A stretch of DNA of 64,000 bases from CAZWAP01 sp964632005 (GTDB lineage: Bacteria > Planctomycetota > Phycisphaerae > Sedimentisphaerales > Anaerobacaceae): NCBI GenBank assembly GCA_964632005.1, contig CAZWAP010000001.1, positions 1 through 64,000 on the forward strand, read 5' to 3'. The notes beneath the pieces were generated by a model. It had not been told where the DNA came from, did not search any database, and was given only the letters and a program-made list of their open reading frames with translations. Position 1 is the stretch's first letter. Each line of letters opens with the position of its first letter. The position numbers and the translations under genes are program-made. Of the stretch, positions 9,176-15,702 are shown piece by piece.

Positions 9176-9523
9176 TCATTGCAGATGCGGTACTTCCATT
9201 TTCAGGTACAACGGTATTTCACTGCCGTCTTTGATCAGGCTGTAATTGGAATTGTACCGCTCATCCGGGAAATCGTCGATTATCTTGTATGCGATCCTGA
9301 AGCCCTTTGTGAAGGTGCTCGGCTCGACGAACTTGTAGCCGTTCTCCGGGAACCACACTTCGGGCGTGTATTCTTTGCCCTTCTGGATATGCCTTTTCAG
9401 CGAGGCTGCGTCCCGTTCGGGGTCGCCTCTCGGTCCCTTTACGCTGTAGCCCTCGGCGAGCAGCTCGTCGAGATACTCGGGGCTGGTTATCGGCTGGAGG
9501 GGCTTTTCCTCGTCCATTTGCAT
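9176..9523 (-). CDS. Conserved-looking small cytoplasmic protein, function unknown
   Basis: I do not recognise this 115-residue protein. It has no signal peptide, membrane segment or known motif. It is acidic at the N-terminus (MQMDEEKPLQP), with a central basic helix-like part (SLKRHIQKGKEYTPEVWF) and an aromatic second half. It begins 9 bases after the trxA stop codon and is followed by the SDR gene, so it is probably co-transcribed with thioredoxin. Codon use matches its neighbours, which supports it as a real gene. The start could be either of the first two in-frame ATGs. Confidence 0.7.
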   Translation of the reverse strand: MQMDEEKPLQPITSPEYLDELLAEGYSVKGPRGDPERDAASLKRHIQKGKEYTPEVWFPENGYKFVEPSTFTKGFRIAYKIIDDFPDERYNSNYSLIKDGSEIPLYLKMEVPHLQ

Positions 9524-9532
9524 ACCCGCTGG

Positions 9533-9868
9533 TTATAGGTACGGGGCGATTTTCTCCTTGAGATCGGTCTCGAAGCTGGCGGTGATGCTGGTGATCTGCT
9601 CAACGACCCGGCCGTCCTTGTAAAGGTTCATTGTCGGTATGCCCGTCACGCCGGCCTTGACCGCGGCGTCGCGGTACTCGTCGATGTTGATCTTGCATAC
9701 CTTCAATCTCCCCTCGTATTCCTCGGCGATCTTATCGAGTACCGGGCCGGCCATCCGACACGGCCCGCACCATTCGGCCCAAAAATCCACGATAACCGGT
9801 ATCCGCGACTGCAATACCTCGGCCTCGAAATCCTCGTCCGTCAGGCTAATCGCCTTACCTTCTGCCAT
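9533..9868 (-). CDS. trxA: Thioredoxin
   Basis: Small cytoplasmic dithiol oxidoreductase that keeps protein thiols reduced, normally recycled by thioredoxin reductase (not in the window). The 111 residues carry the active site W33-C-G-P-C37 and the conserved cis-proline in GIPT (P78). GAGGAG precedes the ATG by about 9 bases. It leads the operon trxA, unknown gene, SDR, phosphoesterase, and has a good promoter about 45 bases upstream. Confidence 0.97.
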   Translation of the reverse strand: MAEGKAISLTDEDFEAEVLQSRIPVIVDFWAEWCGPCRMAGPVLDKIAEEYEGRLKVCKINIDEYRDAAVKAGVTGIPTMNLYKDGRVVEQITSITASFETDLKEKIAPYL

Positions 9869-9918
9869 CGTTTATGCTCCTCGAAGTAAGAAGTTCCAGG
9901 ATAAAAGCCTACGCCGAA

Positions 9919-9947
9919 ATACTAAGGACCTCAACCGACCGTGTCAA
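9919..9947 (-). promoter_or_regulatory. Sigma-70-type promoter for trxA
   Basis: On the minus strand a perfect TTGACA (9942-9947), a 17-base spacer and TAGTAT (9919-9924, four of six consensus positions). The start of transcription would be near 9912, giving a leader of about 44 bases to the trxA ATG. Confidence 0.6.
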
Positions 9948-10080
9948 ATACCTTTGCCGCCTTTTTTGATGCACGGGCGCAAGCGTCACAACCCCTTGCT
10001 CGAAATTGGAGGGCCCGGCCATCAAGCCAGACCCCCGCGACGAGTTCCGTCCGCGGCACTCGCGGGCAGCCGCCTGTTGC

Positions 10081-11112
10081 CTATGCCGGTTGTTCTTCGC
10101 TCCGGTTTTGTGCTTGTTCGAGCTGGAGACCGAGGCGGTCGAGCCTCTTCTGGCCTTCGTCGTACTGGTTGTAGGCGTTTCGCAGGTGTCTGCCGAGAGT
10201 GTCCCAGTTCGAGACAAATTCTGCAAAGCAGGAGTTGAGCTTCTTGAGGTTCTGACGGATTTCAGCGGCCTGCCTTTCGATTCGAAGGCCGTGAAGCCCC
10301 ATCACCACCGTCATCAGGTAGGCATATAGAAGGTTCGGAGATACCGGTATGACCTTCTTGTCAAGGGCGTACTGAAGGATGTCCTGGGCCTCGCCGGTGT
10401 ACTTGACGACCATCTCGTAGTAGACGTTCTCGGCGGGTATGTACATCAACGCGAAGTCCAGCGTGCCCTCGGCCGGCCGAATGTAGGATGATGCGATCTT
10501 GTCGATGTGAGCCGCGCAGTCCCTGAGAAACTGCTTGCGAAGCTTCAGCTTCTGCTCCTCACTCTCGGCCTTTACCACCTTCTCAAAGGAAGGCAGCGAG
10601 AACTTGGCGTCAATGGGCACGGAAAACTCGGCCAGCTTTATCAGGGCATCGACTACCTTGCCGTCTTTGAAGCTGTGCTGCAGTTCGTAGGCGTCTTGGG
10701 GCAGAATGTTAGCAAGGAGATTCTCGAGCGACCGCTCGCCCATCTGCCCGCGGAGCTTGGGGCTGCTCAGGATATCCTGAAGACGCCTCAGTTCGGTGCC
10801 CAGCTGCAGCATTTGGCGGTTTGTGCCCTGCAGCTCGCCGATTTGCTTGTTGAGCTGGCTGAGCACCTGCTGGCTTGATTGCAGACCCCGGCTCAGTGTG
10901 CTCTGGCCGCTCTGCAGGGAGACCAGCAGCGCTTCCGAAGTCTTGTCCTGGGCCGCCTTGAGCGCCTCGAGCTGCTGCTGGAGCATATTGATGCCGCCGG
11001 CCTGGCCGGCTATCTCTCTTCTTGCCGCGAAAATCGAGCTGATCAGCCAGGCTAACAGACCCGACACGGCCAGCGCCAGTAGTATGCTCAATGCGATGAG
11101 AATCGATTGCAT
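10081..11112 (-). CDS. rmuC: RmuC-family DNA recombination protein
   Basis: RmuC proteins limit inversion recombination at short inverted repeats and carry a predicted endonuclease-like core. An N-terminal membrane helix (about residues 4-28, SILIALSILLALAVSGLLAWLI) is followed by a Gln-rich coiled-coil region (about 40-105) and the conserved RmuC core (KLRGQMGERSLENLL, then SVPIDAKFSLPSFEKV). The start at 11112 is an ATG with AGGG 8 bases upstream; the longer frame starts at a GTG inside that ribosome binding site. A near-consensus promoter lies immediately upstream. Confidence 0.93.
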   Translation of the reverse strand: MQSILIALSILLALAVSGLLAWLISSIFAARREIAGQAGGINMLQQQLEALKAAQDKTSEALLVSLQSGQSTLSRGLQSSQQVLSQLNKQIGELQGTNRQMLQLGTELRRLQDILSSPKLRGQMGERSLENLLANILPQDAYELQHSFKDGKVVDALIKLAEFSVPIDAKFSLPSFEKVVKAESEEQKLKLRKQFLRDCAAHIDKIASSYIRPAEGTLDFALMYIPAENVYYEMVVKYTGEAQDILQYALDKKVIPVSPNLLYAYLMTVVMGLHGLRIERQAAEIRQNLKKLNSCFAEFVSNWDTLGRHLRNAYNQYDEGQKRLDRLGLQLEQAQNRSEEQPA

Positions 11113-11138
11113 TGGTTGGCCCTTCACAGAACCGCTGA

Positions 11139-11167
11139 ATTATATGCCCCCCGACTCGATTAGTCAA
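11139..11167 (-). promoter_or_regulatory. Near-consensus sigma-70 promoter for rmuC
   Basis: On the minus strand TTGACT (11162-11167), a 17-base spacer and a perfect TATAAT (11139-11144). This is the closest match to the bacterial consensus in the window. The transcript would start near 11132, about 20 bases before the rmuC ATG. Confidence 0.65.
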
Positions 11168-11278
11168 AGGCCGATGTGACGGCCGAAATCATCGACCGAC
11201 GGTTATCTCTTGATAGAAGGGCCGGACGCGTATATCGTCATCACAAGCTGCGAAGCAGGCTATCACCGACGGGATGAA

Positions 11279-11440
11279 ATGGAAAGAATTGAGGCCGTGA
11301 TATTCGACTGGGGCGGCGCGCTGATAGACGAGCCCTGCTGTATCGAGGCGGCAAAGCGTGCCGGACTGCGTACGATCCTCTTCCAAGATGCCGGGCAACT
11401 GGAACAGGAGCTGTCCTCGCTGGGTGTAAAACTCGCATAA
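11279..11440 (+). pseudogene. HAD-superfamily phosphatase remnant with internal deletion
   Basis: The 53-codon frame begins with the HAD nucleophile segment (EAVIFDWGGALID) and jumps straight to the last part of an HAD-IA protein (CIEAAKRAGLRTILFQD, then QLEQELSSLGV). Full family members are about 200-220 residues, so roughly 150 residues with the cap, the Lys motif and the acidic motif are missing. The junction is near 11320. The reading frame is preserved across the deletion. The second Asp of the DxD nucleophile motif is also not present (DWG). I read it as a decayed gene and do not expect phosphatase activity. Confidence 0.6.
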
Positions 11441-11493
11441 CCGGGACGGAGAATACCATCCTGCCGCACCGCCCTGACCGGTAGACACAGAGT

Positions 11494-11931
11494 ATGAAAT
11501 ACCACCTGGTCATCCTCAAGAAACGCTATCTGCAGGCGATCCTGGACGGCCGTAAGGACATAGAATCACGCTTCAGCAGGACAAGACTCGCGGTTTTCGA
11601 GCAGGTTCAACCGGGCGACAGGCTCTTTCTCAAGGTAAGTTCGGGTCCGGTCTGCGGCCTGGCCACCGCCGCCGCGGTAGAGAGCTTTGACCAGCTCGCC
11701 CCCGAGCAGCTGCTGACGCTCAAGAGGCGGTACAACCACCGCATACTCGGCTCAGAGACGTATTGGCGCAGCAAGCTGACGTGCAGGTTCGGCCTGCTGG
11801 TCTGGCTGGCGGATATTCGACGGATCGAGCCTGTGCCGATCAACAAGAAGGATTGGCGGGCCTGGGTGGTGCTCACGCCGGAGGAGGACTTCGGACTGCT
11901 GGGCCGGATCCGTTGGACCGACCAAAGGTAA
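11494..11931 (+). CDS. ASCH/PUA-like domain protein
   Basis: Small (145-residue) protein matching the ASCH fold, a beta-barrel related to the PUA RNA-binding domain and thought to bind RNA or act in translation control. The family pattern is visible: an N-terminal HLVILKKRYLQAILDGRK with IESRFS, then a GDRLFLKVSSGPVCG strand-turn-strand, and a C-terminal WRAWVVLTP. No membrane or signal segment. No clear partner: it lies between the HAD remnant and an envelope-protein gene. The function in this organism is not known. Confidence 0.7.
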   Translation: MKYHLVILKKRYLQAILDGRKDIESRFSRTRLAVFEQVQPGDRLFLKVSSGPVCGLATAAAVESFDQLAPEQLLTLKRRYNHRILGSETYWRSKLTCRFGLLVWLADIRRIEPVPINKKDWRAWVVLTPEEDFGLLGRIRWTDQR

Positions 11932-12080
11932 CATCTTATCCCAAAAGAAGTTGCAAGCCGCACACCACCGCCGGTGTAACCATTCGGGCCGTTCGGCCAC
12001 TATCCTGTTGCAGTGGCCTATGATACAGGGCCGAAGAAGGAAGAGCGACACAAACGAGTATGAGTTAAGGAGCAGATCAA

Positions 12081-12944
12081 ATGAAAAAGACTGGATTCTG
12101 GATGGCAGTGGCGGTTGTCGCCGTGGCGGTGTTAGTGGCTGGGCCAGTCCTTGCCGGACCCCGAGGTGATAGGCGGGGCCCGGGCATTGACCGGGATAAG
12201 CCCCAAAACCCTGAAGACCGACCTGTCTGGATGAGGCACTGGGCTGGGCGTCCGGGCTGGAGTCCGGGGGCCGGCCGATTCGGCCTGCCCAGAAGCGACC
12301 GGCCTGAGCGGCGCGAGGACCGCGACACAGACAAGCCCGAGAAGCCCGGCAAACCGGCCGACCACGACAGACCGCGCCGGCCGGATCACCGCGGAGGCCC
12401 CCAAATGAGGCTGGATCGCCCGATTACACCGCATCCACAGACCCGCTGGCCTAAGAGCCCGCAACAACGCTTTGGAAGGTCGTCCGGGCCCGGTAGGTTT
12501 TATGGGTGGGCCAGGCCCCAGGGGCCGGGTCGCGGCGAACCCGGACAAATGCGCCGCGGACGTGGACCGGGCCAGGCTCGTCAGAAAGGCTGCGCCCCCG
12601 GCCGGGGCCGACGGATGCTCCAGCGACGCGGGCGCCAGCCGTGGTTCGCAGGGAAGAAGGGCCACCCGGGAGCCTGCTTCCGAACAGGCACGGGCCTTCG
12701 AACAGCTATGAGGGGCCGATGGCAGCGACTGGGAGCCGGCAAGGGTTTCGCTGGCCGCTTCGGCACCGGGGCGTTTCGGGGACGGCGGCCGGGTTTCGGC
12801 CGAGAACCCGGCTCGAATAGACGCCCCCAGATTGGGCCCTGGCGCGGCCCGCAGGGCAGAGGCCTGCTCCCGGAAGCGGCACGGTGGAAAATAATCGAAG
12901 CACTGAAGAAGAAAGGGTGGACGCCCGGGCGAGGCCGGCCGTAA
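12081..12944 (+). CDS. Secreted Arg/Gly/Pro-rich low-complexity protein
   Basis: Unrecognised 287-residue protein. A clear signal peptide (MKKTGFWMAVAVVAVAVLVA, cleavage likely after GPVLA) precedes a highly basic region dominated by Arg, Gly and Pro without an exact repeat unit. It ends in a short helix-like segment (EAARWKIIEALKKKGW) and a GRGRP tail. The ATG has AAGGAG 7 bases upstream, supporting expression. It lies upstream of the ECF sigma gene, and its composition resembles the tails of two neighbouring exported proteins (14065-14820, 14921-15646), so it may belong to the same envelope-stress set. A strong hairpin follows at 13003-13031. Confidence 0.7.
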   Translation: MKKTGFWMAVAVVAVAVLVAGPVLAGPRGDRRGPGIDRDKPQNPEDRPVWMRHWAGRPGWSPGAGRFGLPRSDRPERREDRDTDKPEKPGKPADHDRPRRPDHRGGPQMRLDRPITPHPQTRWPKSPQQRFGRSSGPGRFYGWARPQGPGRGEPGQMRRGRGPGQARQKGCAPGRGRRMLQRRGRQPWFAGKKGHPGACFRTGTGLRTAMRGRWQRLGAGKGFAGRFGTGAFRGRRPGFGREPGSNRRPQIGPWRGPQGRGLLPEAARWKIIEALKKKGWTPGRGRP

Positions 12945-13002
12945 GGCTGTAGAAGCTCTGGCGGACCAGTCGTTCCTGCCCCAATCAAACTAAAGATAGC
13001 GA

Positions 13003-13031
13003 CCCCGTCGGCGGGCTGACCGCCGGCGGGG
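13003..13031 (+). terminator. GC-rich hairpin, possible terminator
   Basis: A 12-bp stem (13003-13014 with 13020-13031, one G-U pair in RNA) closed by the 5-base loop GCTGA, 60 bases after the stop of the Arg/Gly/Pro-rich gene. There is no run of T after it, so it is not a classical intrinsic terminator. It may stop transcription with Rho or stabilise the 3' end. Confidence 0.45.
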
Positions 13032-13095
13032 CCTGCCCGTGTACGGAAAGAAGGCCGGCCGACAAGCACCAACCGGAGCAAGGCGGGAAAATGGG

Positions 13096-13124
13096 TTGAT
13101 GAATCGCAAATGCCTGGGTATGCT
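13096..13124 (+). promoter_or_regulatory. Promoter for the ECF sigma-factor operon
   Basis: TTGATG (13096-13101), 17 bases, TATGCT (13119-13124). Each hexamer matches the consensus at four of six positions. Start near 13131. This position supports the sigma-factor start at 13245 rather than 13110. It looks like a housekeeping promoter; I see no obvious ECF-type AAC box upstream. Confidence 0.45.
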
Positions 13125-13244
13125 GCAAATATGGGTTCGGCGACGCTCTTAGACCTGCTCAGAGACCTCAGCAGCAACGTGTATCCAGCCGGACCGCCCC
13201 TGGGGTCTTTGGCGTGGAGTTTGGCACTCGGGGAAGACCCGCCC

Positions 13245-13805
13245 ATGCCAACAGACCTGGACATCGAAGAAGTTCACCGCAGCCGCCAGGGTGATTCGGA
13301 CGCCTACCAGTGCCTGATCAAGCGATACCAGGGCCACGTCTCTAAGATTATGTGGCGATTCAGCAGGGACCGCCGAGTCCACGAGGAACTTGTGCAGGAT
13401 GTATTCGTTGAGGCATATATGAGCATCCACAGCTACCGGCAGAAGGCCCCCTTTTCCCACTGGCTTGCGAAAATAGCCACGCGCGTGGGCTATCGCTACT
13501 GGAGGCAGCAAGCCCGGCGCCGCAGGACCAAGACCTTCAGTCTCGAAGAGTGGGACCAGCTGCCCGATGAGCCGGTCGCGACAATGGACCCGAGTCGGGC
13601 CGGCGAACTGGTTCACCGGCTGCTTGCGCAGCTGCGACCCAGGGATAGGCTCGTTTTGACGCTGCGCTACCTCGAGGGCTGCGACGTTACCGAGACCGCC
13701 CGGCGTACCGGCTGGACGAAGAGTATGGTCAAGGTGCAGACGATGCGGGCCAGGAACAGGCTGGAGAAGCTCCTGGCGCGGATTCCCGGGGAGGCTGAAG
13801 AATGA
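13245..13805 (+). CDS. ECF-type RNA polymerase sigma factor
   Basis: Alternative sigma factor directing RNA polymerase to a stress or envelope regulon. From the chosen ATG (GGGGAAG 9 bases upstream) it has 186 residues, the usual ECF length. Region 2 includes ELVQDVFVEAYMSIHSYR and a basic -10-melting stretch (YRYWRQQARRRR). Region 4 is the helix-turn-helix LVLTLRYLEGCDVTETARR followed by TKSMVKVQTMRARNRL. The stop overlaps the start of the small membrane protein gene (ATGA), so the two are translationally coupled, as is usual for a sigma and its regulator. Confidence 0.9.
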   Translation: MPTDLDIEEVHRSRQGDSDAYQCLIKRYQGHVSKIMWRFSRDRRVHEELVQDVFVEAYMSIHSYRQKAPFSHWLAKIATRVGYRYWRQQARRRRTKTFSLEEWDQLPDEPVATMDPSRAGELVHRLLAQLRPRDRLVLTLRYLEGCDVTETARRTGWTKSMVKVQTMRARNRLEKLLARIPGEAEE

Positions 13806-14068
13806 ACGACAACAGTAAATTCGATGCACTTATCGCCCGTGCCCGCGGTGAGCAGCCGCCGCGCGTAGATGTGGCAGACCGCGTCATCGGCATTCTAAGC
13901 GGTCAAGATGCACGGTTTGAGCCGGCCTGGGATAGGCCGTTGATGTGGGTGGCGGCACTGTCGTCGGCCGTCGCGATACCCGCAGTCGTTGCCGCTGTCC
14001 TTGTTTACCAGGTCTGGACCGACCCGTTGTTTGAATTGACCAAGGCGATTTCTTGGGTGATGCAGTGA
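13802..14068 (+). CDS. Small single-pass membrane protein, probable anti-sigma factor
   Basis: 88 residues. The cytoplasmic N-terminal half (about 1-45) is hydrophilic, followed by one membrane helix (about 47-70, PLMWVAALSSAVAIPAVVAA) and a short outer tail. It overlaps the sigma gene by 4 bases and the next gene by 4 bases (GTGA), so all three are coupled. There is no zinc-binding HxxxCxxC motif, so it is not a ZAS-type anti-sigma. Size, topology and position match CnrY-like short membrane anti-sigma factors; no sequence motif proves that role. Confidence 0.65.
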   Translation: MNDNSKFDALIARARGEQPPRVDVADRVIGILSGQDARFEPAWDRPLMWVAALSSAVAIPAVVAAVLVYQVWTDPLFELTKAISWVMQ

Positions 14069-14820
14069 GCCAGACACAACCAACCGACAATCCGGGCGCC
14101 GACCACTTGCAGAAGATGCATCGCCGGCGGATAAGCGTGTTCGGCCTTGTCATCCTCACCGCCGGTGTCGCCATCGGTGGGGCCTCGGTGCTCATCCTGG
14201 CACCCGGCAAGGTTATGCCGCCGCCTCCGTCCTTCTTCGACCGGATGTTTGCACCTCTTTTCAGGAGTATGGAGCAGGAGCTGAACCTTTCGCAGGAGCA
14301 GCAGGACAAGCTCCGCCCGATCATCAAGAACCATATGGAGAAGCTCGGAGAAATCCACAGCCGGGTTCGTGCGGAGATCAACAAGCAGTGGACGCAGATG
14401 AATGAGCAGATCCTGGCGGTGCTCACAGAGGAACAACAAGAGATCTGGAAGCGCAAACTCGAAGAGATCCAGCGTCGGTTCCACCGCAGTCCACGCGGGG
14501 GGCCACGACGCGGCGACGGGCAACCGGGCCCTTACCGCCGCAGGGGCGAGGGCGAGTCAGGTCGTTTCCGGGGGGCTCCCGGACCGTTCGCTCCGGGCCG
14601 ACGGCCCGAAGACCAGAACCGCCCGCGGATGGGAGCCGGCCGAGACGGACGGCTGGGCCGCCAGTATAGAATGCCGGATCCGCGCGACCCGAACCGGCCG
14701 CGGATGCGGATGGGCCTTGGTCGAGGCCCAATACCACAGCACCCCGGCCGTCGTCCGGGAGTGCTCGGCCCCGGGCCCCATCCCGAAGACGTCAACCTGC
14801 CGGCCGTGAAAAGCGAATAG
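14065..14820 (+). CDS. Membrane-anchored Spy/CpxP-like (CnrX-like) sensor with Arg/Gly/Pro-rich tail
   Basis: 251 residues from a GTG that overlaps the upstream stop. One membrane helix (about residues 24-44) is followed by a periplasmic helical domain of the Spy/CpxP/heavy-metal-resistance type: LNLSQEQQDKLRPIIKNH near residue 75, then a long amphipathic helix ending in LTEEQQEIWKRKLEEI. In this fold the helical hairpin senses misfolded protein or metal ions. The last ~110 residues are very rich in Arg, Gly and Pro with repeated NRPRM pieces, unusual for the family. Together with the two preceding genes it resembles a CnrYXH-type sensing set. Confidence 0.72.
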   Translation: MSQTQPTDNPGADHLQKMHRRRISVFGLVILTAGVAIGGASVLILAPGKVMPPPPSFFDRMFAPLFRSMEQELNLSQEQQDKLRPIIKNHMEKLGEIHSRVRAEINKQWTQMNEQILAVLTEEQQEIWKRKLEEIQRRFHRSPRGGPRRGDGQPGPYRRRGEGESGRFRGAPGPFAPGRRPEDQNRPRMGAGRDGRLGRQYRMPDPRDPNRPRMRMGLGRGPIPQHPGRRPGVLGPGPHPEDVNLPAVKSE

Positions 14821-14866
14821 GACCACAGCCGGAAAATAGCTTACCACTTTCCGCAGAGAGTTCCCG

Positions 14867-14872
14867 TATAAT
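14867..14872 (+). promoter_or_regulatory. -10 element upstream of the O-methyltransferase gene
   Basis: A perfect TATAAT lies 48 bases before the ATG of the methyltransferase gene. No good -35 hexamer is found at 16-18 bases (TTACCA is 20 bases away), so this is a partial promoter call. It suggests the methyltransferase can be expressed separately from the sigma operon. Confidence 0.35.
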
Positions 14873-14920
14873 GCTATCACGAAACGAAGAATGCCCTAAC
14901 TTTTTGGAAAGGACAAGCAA

Positions 14921-15646
14921 ATGCTGAGGAAAGTCATCCTGTCTGTCACTGCGATAACGTTGCTGGTAGGGGGCGGTTACCTGGCCGCCGAGCAAGCTGG
15001 CGGTCGCGCCGCTGCAAGGCAGGCCGGCACACGACGTCCAGGAACCGGCAGACCCCGCTTTGCCAGGCCGGAACCGTTGAGCGCCGAGGCGGAGAAAAAG
15101 ATTCTCGCCGTCCTTGAGGATATGCACGAGAACCAGAGAAGGGGTATGATGAACGTGCCGCCCGAGGACGGCCAGCTGTTGCGGGTTCTCACGCGCACGA
15201 TGCGCGCAAGGCGCGTAGTCGAGATCGGCACGTCCAACGGTTATTCCGGCATATGGATCTGCCTGGCGCTCAAGAGCACCGGCGGCAGGCTCATCACGCA
15301 CGAGTTGGACCAACGCAGGGCACAACTGGCGCGCGAGAATTTCAAGCGGGCCGGCGTCGATGACATCGTCACGCTCGTCGAGGGCGACGCCCACGAGACC
15401 GTCAAAAAGCTCGAAGGTCCCATCGACATTGTCTTCCTTGATGCCGACAAGGCCGGCTACATCGACTACCTCCGTAAACTGCTGCCGCTCGTACGGCCGG
15501 GAGGCCTGATCCTCGCACACAACACCACTAACGCGAGCAGAGATATGCAGGACTACCTCGAGGCCGTCACGACGAATCCCGACCTTCAGACTATCTTCCT
15601 GCACGAGCAGGGCAGAGGCATGGGAGTGACGCTCAAGAAACGCTGA
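14921..15646 (+). CDS. O-methyltransferase family protein with an N-terminal signal peptide
   Basis: SAM-dependent methyltransferase of the caffeoyl-CoA/catechol O-methyltransferase type. SAM motif I is VEIGTSNGYSG (about residue 100), with the acidic ELD after strand 2 and a metal/catalytic Asp in FLDADKAGY. The first ~25 residues (MLRKVILSVTAITLLVGGGY) read as a signal peptide or anchor, followed by a basic Arg/Gly/Pro linker (about 27-50) before the domain. GGAAAGG precedes the ATG. Export would separate the enzyme from cytoplasmic SAM, so either it is membrane-anchored facing inward or the function has changed. Confidence 0.85.
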   Translation: MLRKVILSVTAITLLVGGGYLAAEQAGGRAAARQAGTRRPGTGRPRFARPEPLSAEAEKKILAVLEDMHENQRRGMMNVPPEDGQLLRVLTRTMRARRVVEIGTSNGYSGIWICLALKSTGGRLITHELDQRRAQLARENFKRAGVDDIVTLVEGDAHETVKKLEGPIDIVFLDADKAGYIDYLRKLLPLVRPGGLILAHNTTNASRDMQDYLEAVTTNPDLQTIFLHEQGRGMGVTLKKR

Positions 15647-15702
15647 GAGCTGCCGGCACTACCGCAGCAGGGTTGCACAAAGCCGCGCTTGAGGCCAACC
15701 GG

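Larger units (their letters stand above)
12945..13244 (+). other. Non-coding interval between the Arg/Gly/Pro-rich gene and the sigma gene
   Basis: No protein gene is supported. The interval holds a strong hairpin (13003-13031), a promoter (13096-13124) and a leader of about 115 bases before the sigma-factor ATG. The open frame extending upstream to 13110 overlaps the promoter and is read here as untranslated. Confidence 0.5.

Noticed and set aside
8120..9538. Plus-strand open frame of 472 codons opposite the phosphoesterase and SDR genes
   Set aside because: Antisense to two intact, motif-bearing genes; no protein family is recognisable.
10034..10066. Hairpin (CCCGCGA / TCGCGGG) after rmuC as a terminator
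   Set aside because: The loop is 19 bases and no T run follows on the minus strand, so a terminator call is not supported.
13110..13244. N-terminal extension of the ECF sigma factor
   Set aside because: The promoter at 13096-13124 overlaps the upstream start codon, the extra residues do not resemble sigma region 1 or 2, and the ATG at 13245 has a good ribosome binding site.
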